The notes under the pieces are model-generated. The model worked only from the letters and a program-made list of their open reading frames with translations. It was not told the DNA's origin and did no database searches. Both the position numbers and the translations under genes were made by a program. Source: Kiritimatiellota bacterium (GTDB taxonomy: Bacteria > Verrucomicrobiota > Kiritimatiellia > JAAZAB01). Taken from it: a stretch of 12,583 nt of DNA. Positions 1-7,114 of the stretch are shown in pieces. How positions within the stretch are numbered: the stretch's first letter is position 1; each line of letters starts with the position of its first letter. The stretch is taken from assembly GCA_008636095.1 (NCBI GenBank), contig VSJD01000001.1, forward strand, positions 1-12,583, written 5' to 3'.

Positions 1-18
1 TTTGATATATTTGATATA
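1..18. repeat. Short AT-rich tandem repeat at window edge
   Basis: Two exact copies of the 9-base unit TTTGATATA stand head to tail at the very start of the window and run into a further T-rich stretch. The array may continue outside the window, so its true length cannot be judged. No function is assigned. Confidence 0.5.
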
Positions 19-39
19 TTTTTGGCACGTAATTTTCTA

Positions 40-140
40 CCCGCGGGGGCATCGCTTTGCGTGCCGTCCAAGGCGGCGACTCTGATTGCCCACCGCAGGC
101 GGATCCGCCTCCCGCCGTCGCAAAAGCTATTGCGGGCAAG
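40..140. repeat. GC-rich REP-like block with nested palindromes
   Basis: A GC-rich block sits between AT-rich flanks and contains several self-complementary segments: CCCGCGGG at 40-47, a perfect 14-base palindrome AGGCGGATCCGCCT at 97-110, and a hairpin CGCAA/TTGCG at 119-123 and 130-134 whose outer GCC/GGC bases also pair. There is no credible ORF. This style, GGCGGATCCGCC followed by a CGCAA-AGCT-TTGCG foldback, resembles interspersed palindromic repeats seen in many environmental bacterial genomes. Only one copy is present here, so the repetitive nature is inferred from its form and not demonstrated. Confidence 0.4.
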
Positions 141-173
141 CTGGTGTACGGAAAACTACTATACATAAATATA

Positions 174-206
174 TTGACAACTATTCGACCGGGATTGTAG
201 TATGAT
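174..206 (+). promoter_or_regulatory. Possible sigma70-type promoter for the kinase gene
   Basis: A perfect -35 hexamer TTGACA lies at 174-179. Possible -10 elements are TAGTAT at 198-203 (18-base spacer, four of six consensus matches) and TATGAT at 201-206 (five of six matches but a long 21-base spacer). Transcription from here would give a leader of roughly 100 bases before the kinase start. Support rests on consensus matching alone, and sigma-factor preferences in this organism are unknown. Confidence 0.35.
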
Positions 207-213
207 TACGGGT

Positions 214-242
214 ATTAGCATTCAATGATCGCTAATTCAATG
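214..242. repeat. Direct and inverted repeat in the leader of the kinase gene
   Basis: The octamer ATTCAATG occurs at 220-227 and again at 235-242. The two copies are 15 bases apart, about one and a half helical turns. The hexamer ATTAGC at 214-219 is mirrored by GCTAAT at 231-236. This sits just downstream of the candidate promoter, where a regulator-binding site would be plausible, but short repeats of this size also arise by chance. Confidence 0.25.
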
Positions 243-317
243 CCAAGGAATTTCTTCAAAGTTTGTAGGAGCCGCGACTGGCGCCGCACGAAATAGTTAC
301 CAAAGGCCTGATTTACA

Positions 318-2054
318 ATGACAATCACCGATAGTTTTGTCAACGACCCAGCGCCCATTATCAACAAGCTGTTTCTGGCACTCCAGAATGTCCGCTTTTA
401 TCCGTCGGCCCATTCGCTGGTGCAGGAAAGCATCGTTGACTTGCACAACCTTTTGCAAACAGCGCTTACATCGGAAAAGGGATTATCCTTCGGGTTCATG
501 GAATCGAAACTCATGGTCAACGGCCAGCTGGTCAATGCTGATCCGTCGCAGACCAAGAGCCTGGCCCGGCACTTTGAAATTCTGCACATTGGCACCGTCA
601 CATTCCAGAACGGGCTTGCACTCCCCGAACTGCGTTCGTTCCTGGAATGCCTGGCGATCAAGCCGGAAAAATTGAACGAAGCCGGCGGCTTGAAAAAAGC
701 ATTGTCTGACCACGCCTTGGAGCACGTCATCATTAGCGATGTTCAATATGGCCGGATTAACAAGAAAGATATGGAAGAACCGGCTGTGGACGATGACTAT
801 CGTAAGGCCTTGATCAAGGCCAGCCGGAACATTCCCACCGGCGACCCCATCTTTAATGCGGATATGGCGGGCACGGCGACCACCTCGGCCGAACCCCAAG
901 GTCGCCAGCCGTCCCCCGAAGAATTGAAAGAGCTCTACGCCATTCGCGCCCGGTTTCAGGCCGAATTGGACCAGAAGGTCCATGAAGCCACCCGTCACTA
1001 CGAGGTCGAGAACAAGCGATTGACGTTCGAAAAGGGCACGATGGACTCGATTATGCGGAACGTCGGCGAAGGCGTGGTGGTGATCGGCAACGACGGCAAC
1101 ATTATCATGGCCAATCCCGCCGCCGAAAAGCTGTTGAGCAAGCAGGGACGAGCCATCGTTGGCCAGACGCTGAAAGAATCCCTGAGAGAGGAACATTCAC
1201 TGGTCCTTTCCGGTGGAAGCCCGGAATCCATAAAAGAGATCGAGGTGGCCGGCAAAGACGAGGAAACACGCCGTGTGCTCCGTTCCTCCAATGCCGTCGT
1301 AGAAGACCTGGATGGCCGAACCATCGGCATGGTGTCGGTGCTCTCGGACATCACCAAGATGAAGGAAGTGGAGCAGTTGAAATCCGATTTCGTGGCCAAC
1401 GTTTCCCACGAACTCCGCTCGCCGCTGGCTGCCATCCAGAAAAACTTGGGCCTCATCCTGGACCAGACCGCCGGTGTGATCAACACCAACCAGAAGGAAT
1501 TCCTGTCGCTGGCGAAGGACAACGTCGAGCGCCTGACCCGGTTGATCAACGACCTGCTGGACCTGTCGAAAATCGAGGCCGGCAAAATGGAGTTGAAAAA
1601 GGCCAGGACCGATCTGAAGGCATTGGCCCGCAATGCGGTTACGGCCTTTACCGGCTGGTTCCACGAAAAGGGCATTACCGTCCGCCTCGACGTACCGAAC
1701 ACGCCGGTGGACTTGGAAGTGGACGCCGATAAGATCACGCAGGTAATGAACAACCTGCTCAGCAATGCCCTGAAATTCACCCCGCCCAAAGGTGAAATCC
1801 GGATTACCCTGAACGCGGCCGTCGGTCCAATCGAAGTATCCGTGACCGACACTGGCATCGGAATTGGCCCTAAAGACATTCAACGGATTTTCAACAAATT
1901 TGAGCAAGTCAGCGCCAATCACCCGGCCGGCGCAAACGGCACGGGACTGGGTTTGCCGCTGGCCAAGCAGATTGTGGAAAAGCATGGCGGCTGTATGCAG
2001 GTCAAGAGTGAAATCGGCAAAGGTAGCACATTTAGTTTTACCCTGCCTCGATAG
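318..2054 (+). CDS. Soluble PAS-domain sensor histidine kinase
   Basis: A 578-residue two-component sensor kinase that autophosphorylates on histidine and passes phosphate to a response regulator, most likely the one encoded 23 bases downstream. Order of domains: an N-terminal domain (about 8-150) containing YPSAHSLV, which resembles the YPxxHP-containing regions found at the start of some myxobacterial-type HD and HEAT signalling proteins; a charged, probably coiled-coil segment (about 198-240); a PAS domain (about 240-350); a HisKA helix pair with H-box SHELRSPL and phospho-acceptor His364; and a HATPase domain with N-box (NNLLSNALKF, 479-488), G1 box DTGIGI (511-516), F-box region and G2 box GTGLGL (541-546). 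All catalytic boxes are intact. No transmembrane helix or signal peptide is visible, so it should sense a cytoplasmic signal. The ribosome-binding site is weak (AAAGG at 302-306), so the start is less certain than the function. Confidence 0.93.
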   Translation: MTITDSFVNDPAPIINKLFLALQNVRFYPSAHSLVQESIVDLHNLLQTALTSEKGLSFGFMESKLMVNGQLVNADPSQTKSLARHFEILHIGTVTFQNGLALPELRSFLECLAIKPEKLNEAGGLKKALSDHALEHVIISDVQYGRINKKDMEEPAVDDDYRKALIKASRNIPTGDPIFNADMAGTATTSAEPQGRQPSPEELKELYAIRARFQAELDQKVHEATRHYEVENKRLTFEKGTMDSIMRNVGEGVVVIGNDGNIIMANPAAEKLLSKQGRAIVGQTLKESLREEHSLVLSGGSPESIKEIEVAGKDEETRRVLRSSNAVVEDLDGRTIGMVSVLSDITKMKEVEQLKSDFVANVSHELRSPLAAIQKNLGLILDQTAGVINTNQKEFLSLAKDNVERLTRLINDLLDLSKIEAGKMELKKARTDLKALARNAVTAFTGWFHEKGITVRLDVPNTPVDLEVDADKITQVMNNLLSNALKFTPPKGEIRITLNAAVGPIEVSVTDTGIGIGPKDIQRIFNKFEQVSANHPAGANGTGLGLPLAKQIVEKHGGCMQVKSEIGKGSTFSFTLPR

Positions 2055-2065
2055 ACAATGGCAAA

Positions 2066-2073
2066 AGGAGGTG
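2066..2073 (+). promoter_or_regulatory. Strong Shine-Dalgarno for the response regulator
   Basis: AGGAGGTG lies six bases (counted from AGGAGG) before the ATG at 2078, inside the 23-base gap after the kinase stop. It fixes the regulator start and suggests that the regulator is translated well from a shared kinase-regulator transcript. Confidence 0.85.
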
Positions 2074-2077
2074 CGTA

Positions 2078-2461
2078 ATGGAACCAAAGGACATTCGGAT
2101 TTTATTGGTGGACGACGAAGATGGATTTCGACGTCCAATGGAATTCTGGCTGAAGGCCAAGGGCTACCAGGTAACCGGCGTAAATAATGGCGCCGATGCC
2201 CTGGCCCAGATCGAGCGGGAGCGGCCCACGATCATTTATTTGGACATGAAGATGCCCGGTATGAATGGCATCGAAACGCTGGCAAAAATTCGGGAAAAGG
2301 ACAAAACGCTTCCGGTGATTATGATCACGGCATATGGCACACCAAAAGACATGAAGGCCGCCGAGGACCTGGGCGTTTCCGGATTTTTTCAAAAAGACGA
2401 CGATTTTGCCAGCGCCGCAAAACTCATTGTTATTGCGCTGGCATCCAGCAATATCCTGTAA
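2078..2461 (+). CDS. Single-domain CheY-like response regulator
   Basis: A 127-residue protein made of one receiver domain and nothing else. The acidic pair Asp12/Asp13 (LLVDDED), phospho-acceptor Asp56 (YLDMKMPG), switch Thr84 (MITAYG) and conserved Lys106 are all present. Lys106 is followed by Asp (QKDDDF) rather than the usual Pro of the KP motif. With no DNA-binding or enzymatic output domain, it probably acts by protein-protein contact or as a phosphorelay intermediate. It lies 23 bases after the histidine kinase on the same strand with a strong ribosome-binding site, so the two almost certainly form a cognate pair. The downstream target is not visible in this window. The epimerase gene 82 bases later may share the transcript but has no obvious functional link. 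Confidence 0.92.
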   Translation: MEPKDIRILLVDDEDGFRRPMEFWLKAKGYQVTGVNNGADALAQIERERPTIIYLDMKMPGMNGIETLAKIREKDKTLPVIMITAYGTPKDMKAAEDLGVSGFFQKDDDFASAAKLIVIALASSNIL

Positions 2462-2543
2462 GCAGCTGATTACCCCCCATGGGGCAGTATGACAACTATT
2501 ATACAAGGAAATCATTACCCCGTTGGCATGTTGATGCAACGAG

Positions 2544-3755
2544 ATGTTTGACAAGCAATTTGCCATGAACTCACGGCGCATTCAGGAACTAATCCAAGTG
2601 CATCGTGATGGACTGCTGAAGGATGTGATCCCGTTCTGGATGGCCCATGTCCGGGATCCGGAATACGGCGGGTATCTTCACTATCTCGACCGCGACGGAT
2701 CGGTGTATCACACGGATAAATCCGTCTGGATCCAGGGCCGGATCGCATGGATGTCCGCCCTGCTCTATAACGATGTAGGGCCACGTCCCGAATGGCTGGC
2801 AATGTCCCGGCAGGGCATCGAGTTTATTGAAAAACACTGTTTTGACACGGATGGCCGAATGTTTTTTGAAGTTACCCGTGAGGGGCGTCCCCTGCGCAAA
2901 CGCCGCTACCTTTTCTCAGAAAACTTTGGTGTGATTGCATTCGCTGAATACGGCCGGGCCGCGGGCGATCAACGGCGGATAGAGAAAGCCCGGGAGTTGT
3001 ATCGTCTCTTGATTAACTATGTCCGTAATCCCCACCTGCTCCACCCCAAGGTCATTCCCGAGACCCGCGCCTCCAAGGGACACGCCCTGGCGATGATTCT
3101 CATCGCCACGACCCAACAGCTTCGCAAAACGGGCGACGATCCGTTGTATGACGAGATCATGAACGCAAGCTTGGCGTCAATTTTCGAGGAATTCATGCAT
3201 CCCGAAAAAAAGGCCCTGCTGGAAACGGTCGGACCGCACGGGGAATTCCTGAACAGTCCCGAGGGCCGCTGTGTGAATGCGGGGCATGCCATTGAAACGG
3301 CTTGGTTCATCATGGAAGAATATCGTCATCGTCAGAATCCGGTCCTTCTGGAACAGGCCTGCCGCATCCTGGACTGGTCGCTGGCCTGGGGCTGGGATAA
3401 GGAATACGGCGGGTTGCTTTACTTCGTGGATATCGAAGGTCGACCGTGCGACCAGTACGAGCACGATATGAAGCTTTGGTGGCCGCACAACGAAGCAATT
3501 TACGCCTGCCTGCTGGCTTACCACCTGACCGGCCGCCAGGACTATGCCGACTGGTTCGAGCGCCTGCACGCCTGGGCCTTCGCCCATTTTCCCGATCGAC
3601 AATACGGCGAATGGTTCAAATATCTGCACCGCGACGGCACGGTCGCCAACCACGCCAAGGGCAACCGCTGGGCGGGCCCCTTTCACCTGCCCCGCATGCA
3701 TTTCAAATGCTGGAAACTGCTGGAAGTTATGCTCCCGAATGCCGCCAAGCCGTAA
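2544..3755 (+). CDS. AGE-family epimerase (N-acylglucosamine 2-epimerase-like)
   Basis: A 403-residue cytoplasmic enzyme of the AGE superfamily, an alpha6/alpha6 barrel that interconverts sugars epimeric at C2 (GlcNAc/ManNAc, glucose/mannose or cellobiose-type substrates). Family motifs in order: WIQGRIAW with Arg66, SKGHALAM with His180, NAGHAIETAW with His248 and Glu251, WWPHNEA (312-318), and near the C-terminus KGNRWAGPFHLPR with His381. His248 and His381 fall in the motifs that carry the two catalytic histidines of animal N-acylglucosamine 2-epimerase. The GPFHxPR ending favours the N-acylglucosamine or mannose/glucose branch over cellobiose 2-epimerase, but the exact substrate cannot be read from sequence. 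Length is normal for the family. No strong ribosome-binding site precedes the ATG, and Met8 (2565) is an alternative start. It converges on the - strand carbohydrate genes. Confidence 0.88.
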   Translation: MFDKQFAMNSRRIQELIQVHRDGLLKDVIPFWMAHVRDPEYGGYLHYLDRDGSVYHTDKSVWIQGRIAWMSALLYNDVGPRPEWLAMSRQGIEFIEKHCFDTDGRMFFEVTREGRPLRKRRYLFSENFGVIAFAEYGRAAGDQRRIEKARELYRLLINYVRNPHLLHPKVIPETRASKGHALAMILIATTQQLRKTGDDPLYDEIMNASLASIFEEFMHPEKKALLETVGPHGEFLNSPEGRCVNAGHAIETAWFIMEEYRHRQNPVLLEQACRILDWSLAWGWDKEYGGLLYFVDIEGRPCDQYEHDMKLWWPHNEAIYACLLAYHLTGRQDYADWFERLHAWAFAHFPDRQYGEWFKYLHRDGTVANHAKGNRWAGPFHLPRMHFKCWKLLEVMLPNAAKP

Positions 3756-3795
3756 CCTTTAACCGGCGATCATCAACAAGTTTTGCGTTGACATC

Positions 3796-3835
3796 TCACT
3801 GCTGTCAAAAACAATCTGATTTTGGACAGCAGTGA
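3796..3835 (+). terminator. Long hairpin after the epimerase gene, possible terminator
   Basis: The arms 3796-3810 and 3820-3835 are complementary over 15 pairs with one bulged base; the core TCACTGCTGT/ACAGCAGTGA is perfect and the loop has nine bases. It begins 40 bases after the epimerase stop, where a terminator would be expected. It lacks a following run of T on either strand, so it is not a textbook intrinsic terminator. It could instead be a 3'-end stabilising hairpin or a protein-binding palindrome. Confidence 0.4.
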
Positions 3836-3928
3836 AAACGCACACTTTGTAACCCCCTAAGACGAAATATTTCATATCGTAACTCATTAAACATAAATTG
3901 CGTTGCCACTAATATTATTGTTAGTACC

Positions 3929-3959
3929 TGAATATTGCACCGAATCGGTGCAATATTCA
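3929..3959. repeat. Perfect 31-bp palindrome
   Basis: Two 15-base arms (3929-3943 and 3945-3959) are exact reverse complements around a single central A at 3944. The inner part is TTGCACCGA/TCGGTGCAA. A perfect inverted repeat this long is very unlikely by chance. It lies between the convergent epimerase gene and the - strand array, 82 bases past the stop of the latter. Possible roles are a bidirectional terminator (though there is no T tract), a large operator, or the end of a small mobile repeat. As RNA it would need to open a small loop, so a DNA-level role is at least as plausible. Confidence 0.75.
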
Positions 3960-4008
3960 CTTCTGCCCGCGCCAATCAATGGCGTGAAGCCCCTTATGGC
4001 GGGCGAAG
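3960..4008. repeat. GC-rich foldback next to the 31-bp palindrome
   Basis: Directly abutting the palindrome, CTTC-T-GCCCGC (3960-3970) pairs with GCGGGC-GAAG (3999-4008). Inside this outer stem GCCA (3971-3974) pairs with TGGC (3980-3983) across ATCAA. Together with the palindrome this makes an 80-base composite structure between two convergent gene groups. It could be the terminator region of the - strand array or a REP/MITE-like element. Alternative pairings compete (for example CTTC with GAAG at 3986-3989), so the fold is uncertain. Confidence 0.45.
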
Positions 4009-4041
4009 AAAGATCGGCGGCGTAGGCTGCCGCGGAGTGTT

Positions 4042-7038
4042 TCACTTCACCACAAATACTGCGGCATCGTGCGGCAAAATGTCGGCATTAATCGTGTTCA
4101 CATGGCCCAAATCCTTGCCGGCGTAATAGTCAAGGACGCGCATGTTTTCCCCAAAGTTCAGGTTGGTAACGACCGCCTTGCAGACGACATTTTCCCCGTT
4201 GATAATCATAATCAGTCTTGTCTGGCCGTCCGTGAAAACCACCACGTTATCCGGCTCAATCCCGGAAACCTTGACCAGGGAAGGATCATTCTTGCGGTCC
4301 AGGAACAGCGGCTCATAATCCTTGACCAGCCTGGACACTTCCGCCAGGGCATAAAACGTTCGCCCGTCAAGCTGGGTCAGCGAGTAAATCATCACCCCGC
4401 CCGTTCCATCCGTAACCCGCCTTAAAAAGGTCGATTTGCTCACATATGCCGGATATGTTTGCTTTTTAACATCATAGGGATACACCAGCTCGCCGAGAAC
4501 CAGAGGGGTTTTGCCGACGGCGGCAAGGGTGTTGGCAACTTCCTTTGCGCCACACCCGTACCCGCACATGGCATAATCAATCTTGTCGGCCAGCATGGAC
4601 CAGTCAACGCCATATTCCTCCCTGGTGGATTCCATTTGATACCCGCTGTAAACTGAAAAAACTATTTCCGGGGAAACCTTCTTGACCGACCGGTTAAATT
4701 TAACGGCCAGCAGGGCAAAGCGTATGTTCATGAACGTCACCCATTCATTCCGGTAATCCTTCTTTATGGTTTTGAAGTTCAGCTCCACCGCCGGCGCAAT
4801 TTTCGCGTAATTCCTGAACTGGGCGATGCACCGCGGACAGAAACAGCTTATACAGCCTGACCAAACCGGGTATTCAAAATCCCAGGTGGCATGCTTAACG
4901 TTATTTTTTTTGGCCCAGGCATGGATACATTTATCCACGTGGGCCCAGGCCGGCGAATCCTCAAGCAGCAGGGTCGGGCAGATAAGGCAGGCGCCGGGAT
5001 GGGCTGAATCATATTTAACGCCTTCCCCGTCAATCCGCGCCTGCTCGGGATGTTCCTTCAAATAAGGCCGGCAATCAAACAAATACGAGGCGAAGCCCAT
5101 CAGGCAAACATTGCGCAGGTTAATTTCCGACGGAAACGGGCCGTAATAAGTAATTTCATTGAATCCGGCCGCCTCCAAAAACTTCAGCATCTTTTTTGCC
5201 AGCTCGGGATTGTCCATGCTGTAAAGCCAGTCAGCCCATAACTGGAAAACATACTTCTGCGGCTGGCCGCCCCTGATGGGCGGCAGAATATTGACGGCCA
5301 GCTTCCGGGGCACTTCGGCTATATTACCGTTTTCCGCTCCCAGGTAATAATAAAATTCGGTTTTGCCCGGCTGGCCCGCTAATTTCCCAAGCTGTACCGG
5401 AATGGAGACAAACTGATATGATTGAAGTTTGTTGTTGAACGGCAGGTTGGTATTTACGCTAATTTGGTATTTAACGTAATTCTTGCCGTTGCGCGCAACT
5501 TTTTCGCTCCCTTTCACGGAATAAGTTGCCCTCTTATAGTACCCGCTGGCCCCGAGCACTTTAAACTCTTCCGGAACTTCGAGATAAAAATTATAATCAT
5601 TCAGCGTTCTGCCCGCCAGCCCCTCGGGAACCAGGAAAAGCTGCTGAATGCTGTTCTGGGCTATTGATATTCCGCCCTTCTGCCAGTTCGGCCAGAATCG
5701 GCTTGTATTTAAAACTATTGATTTCCGATAATATCCTTTGGCCTTGAATTCACTGCCCGCAGCCGTGGCAAACTTCCAGGCGTCGGTATTGCAGGCTTTG
5801 GCATTCCAATTGCTTTCGGCCGATTCGGAATATTTCCAGGTATTGTCCAGCGGAACAACATGCGTTCCGACCGTAAATCCGCCCTTGAGCGCCCCTTCCG
5901 TTTTAAGCGCCACGATATTCTCGCCTTTCAACAGGAATCCCTGCTTATCTATTTTCCGGCCGTTTAAATAGATTTCATAGACCGAATTTCCGGAAAGATC
6001 AGCGGTCAGGCTGGATGATTTGACATCCGAAAGGTAGGCCGGGGTCCGGTAATATGTCTTCAGGTCCAACGGGTTGACTATCCCGAACTGGGCCGTGAAT
6101 CCTCCGTCCCGGTCCAGCATATAGCTTGAAGCCAGGGCCGTCCGGTCCGTTATCTCAAAATCCATAAAGGCCCGGTCCGGGGCTGATCCGGCGAATTCAA
6201 CCAGACTTTCCAGGCGTACGTGAAAATTAGTACCCGGCGGCAAAACGGAACAACTGAGCGTATTTGATCCGCGGACAAAATCGCCATAGTCCAGATTCCT
6301 GACCTGCGGAACCTGTTCCGCAAGCGCGATCCGTCCGAAGTCTCCCGGGGTATGAAAACCTTTTTCCGTCGACTGCCATGTGCTCCCCTCCTTGCCGAAA
6401 CAATTCCTCCTGCCGATTTGGAATCCGAACGTTTGATCCAGGATCGGATTGATTTTCACGCGCTCAAGTGGAATTGCGCATTCCACGGTCCAGAAGCCAT
6501 TGCCGATATACGATTTTGCCGTTGCTGCACTGTTCCAGGTTGTGTCCCTGTTCCCCCATGGGTCCGCTCCCGCGCACAAGGCGTCATTGACCGCGCCATT
6601 GGCATTGATGAAAAGATCATAAAAACTGTTTTTAGCCGTATCCGGCTGAAGCAGGACAATCACCCAATCGTCGTCAAGGAACTTGTCATCGTCATTGGCA
6701 CGAATGTCTTTTTTAAACGCCTGCAGTTGATTCTGGGCGGGGTCAAGGCAACCCTGGTCGCAATGGAAGGCGATATATAAATTTTTCCGGTCGTAACAGA
6801 TATAGGCTTTGGTCTGTTCCAGCGCCTTTTTGTCGCATGTTGCGGCATTGATAAAAGGCGCAATTTCAATGGTGTTCTGCCAGCAGGCGTCATCCAGCTT
6901 GCCGTCAATAACCGGCGCCGCCGGCGCAATGCCGGCCGCGACAAGCGAGGGCAATTGGGCCGCCATCGAAAAATTGACCGGGACCGCAACCGCCGCGCAT
7001 GCTATGATCAGCATCAATCTTGTTATGAACGTATTCAT
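4042..7038 (-). CDS. Secreted CBM9-like protein with putative glycosidase barrel
   Basis: A 998-residue exported protein. The first 26 residues form a typical signal peptide (MNTFITR, hydrophobic LMLIIACAAVAV, then SMA-AQ as probable cleavage). Residues about 35-240 look like a CBM9-type module, with IDGKLDDACW (about 44-53) and YDRKNLYIAFHC. A beta-rich middle (about 240-590) includes sandwich or Ig-like parts. Residues about 595-930 resemble a glycosidase-type (beta/alpha)8 barrel, with WDFEYP (Asp720, Glu722) and LGELVYP (Glu850) as candidate catalytic acids by analogy with clan GH-A. A cluster Cys729-x2-Cys732-x-Cys734-x2-Cys737 follows WDFEYP closely. A short beta domain ends the protein. 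The start at 7038 is chosen over a frame extension to 7089 because AGGAGG lies ten bases upstream and because it places the signal peptide at the N-terminus. Enzymatic activity and substrate are inferred, not shown. Confidence 0.8.
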   Translation of the reverse strand: MNTFITRLMLIIACAAVAVPVNFSMAAQLPSLVAAGIAPAAPVIDGKLDDACWQNTIEIAPFINAATCDKKALEQTKAYICYDRKNLYIAFHCDQGCLDPAQNQLQAFKKDIRANDDDKFLDDDWVIVLLQPDTAKNSFYDLFINANGAVNDALCAGADPWGNRDTTWNSAATAKSYIGNGFWTVECAIPLERVKINPILDQTFGFQIGRRNCFGKEGSTWQSTEKGFHTPGDFGRIALAEQVPQVRNLDYGDFVRGSNTLSCSVLPPGTNFHVRLESLVEFAGSAPDRAFMDFEITDRTALASSYMLDRDGGFTAQFGIVNPLDLKTYYRTPAYLSDVKSSSLTADLSGNSVYEIYLNGRKIDKQGFLLKGENIVALKTEGALKGGFTVGTHVVPLDNTWKYSESAESNWNAKACNTDAWKFATAAGSEFKAKGYYRKSIVLNTSRFWPNWQKGGISIAQNSIQQLFLVPEGLAGRTLNDYNFYLEVPEEFKVLGASGYYKRATYSVKGSEKVARNGKNYVKYQISVNTNLPFNNKLQSYQFVSIPVQLGKLAGQPGKTEFYYYLGAENGNIAEVPRKLAVNILPPIRGGQPQKYVFQLWADWLYSMDNPELAKKMLKFLEAAGFNEITYYGPFPSEINLRNVCLMGFASYLFDCRPYLKEHPEQARIDGEGVKYDSAHPGACLICPTLLLEDSPAWAHVDKCIHAWAKKNNVKHATWDFEYPVWSGCISCFCPRCIAQFRNYAKIAPAVELNFKTIKKDYRNEWVTFMNIRFALLAVKFNRSVKKVSPEIVFSVYSGYQMESTREEYGVDWSMLADKIDYAMCGYGCGAKEVANTLAAVGKTPLVLGELVYPYDVKKQTYPAYVSKSTFLRRVTDGTGGVMIYSLTQLDGRTFYALAEVSRLVKDYEPLFLDRKNDPSLVKVSGIEPDNVVVFTDGQTRLIMIINGENVVCKAVVTNLNFGENMRVLDYYAGKDLGHVNTINADILPHDAAVFVVK

Positions 7039-7048
7039 TATTTCTGTT

Positions 7049-7054
7049 CCTCCT
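7049..7054 (-). promoter_or_regulatory. Shine-Dalgarno deciding the start at 7038
   Basis: AGGAGG on the - strand, ten bases before the ATG whose first base is 7038. It supports this start over an in-frame ATG at 7089 that would bury the signal peptide behind 17 extra residues. Confidence 0.75.
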
Positions 7055-7114
7055 GATGGTTGTTTTATTATCATGCTTGTCCAAAACAATAATTTATGAA
7101 AATCGCATCAATCT

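Noticed and set aside
483..2138. Long open frames on the - strand opposite the histidine kinase
   Set aside because: They lie opposite a kinase with all catalytic boxes intact, show no recognisable motifs, and reflect codon bias of the real gene.
2475..2484. CCCCATGGGG palindrome after the response regulator
   Set aside because: A 10-base palindrome with no loop and no T tract is too short to support a terminator or operator call.
7039..7089. 17-residue extension of the large secreted protein
   Set aside because: It would place a signal peptide internally, while AGGAGG at 7049-7054 serves the inner ATG at 7038.
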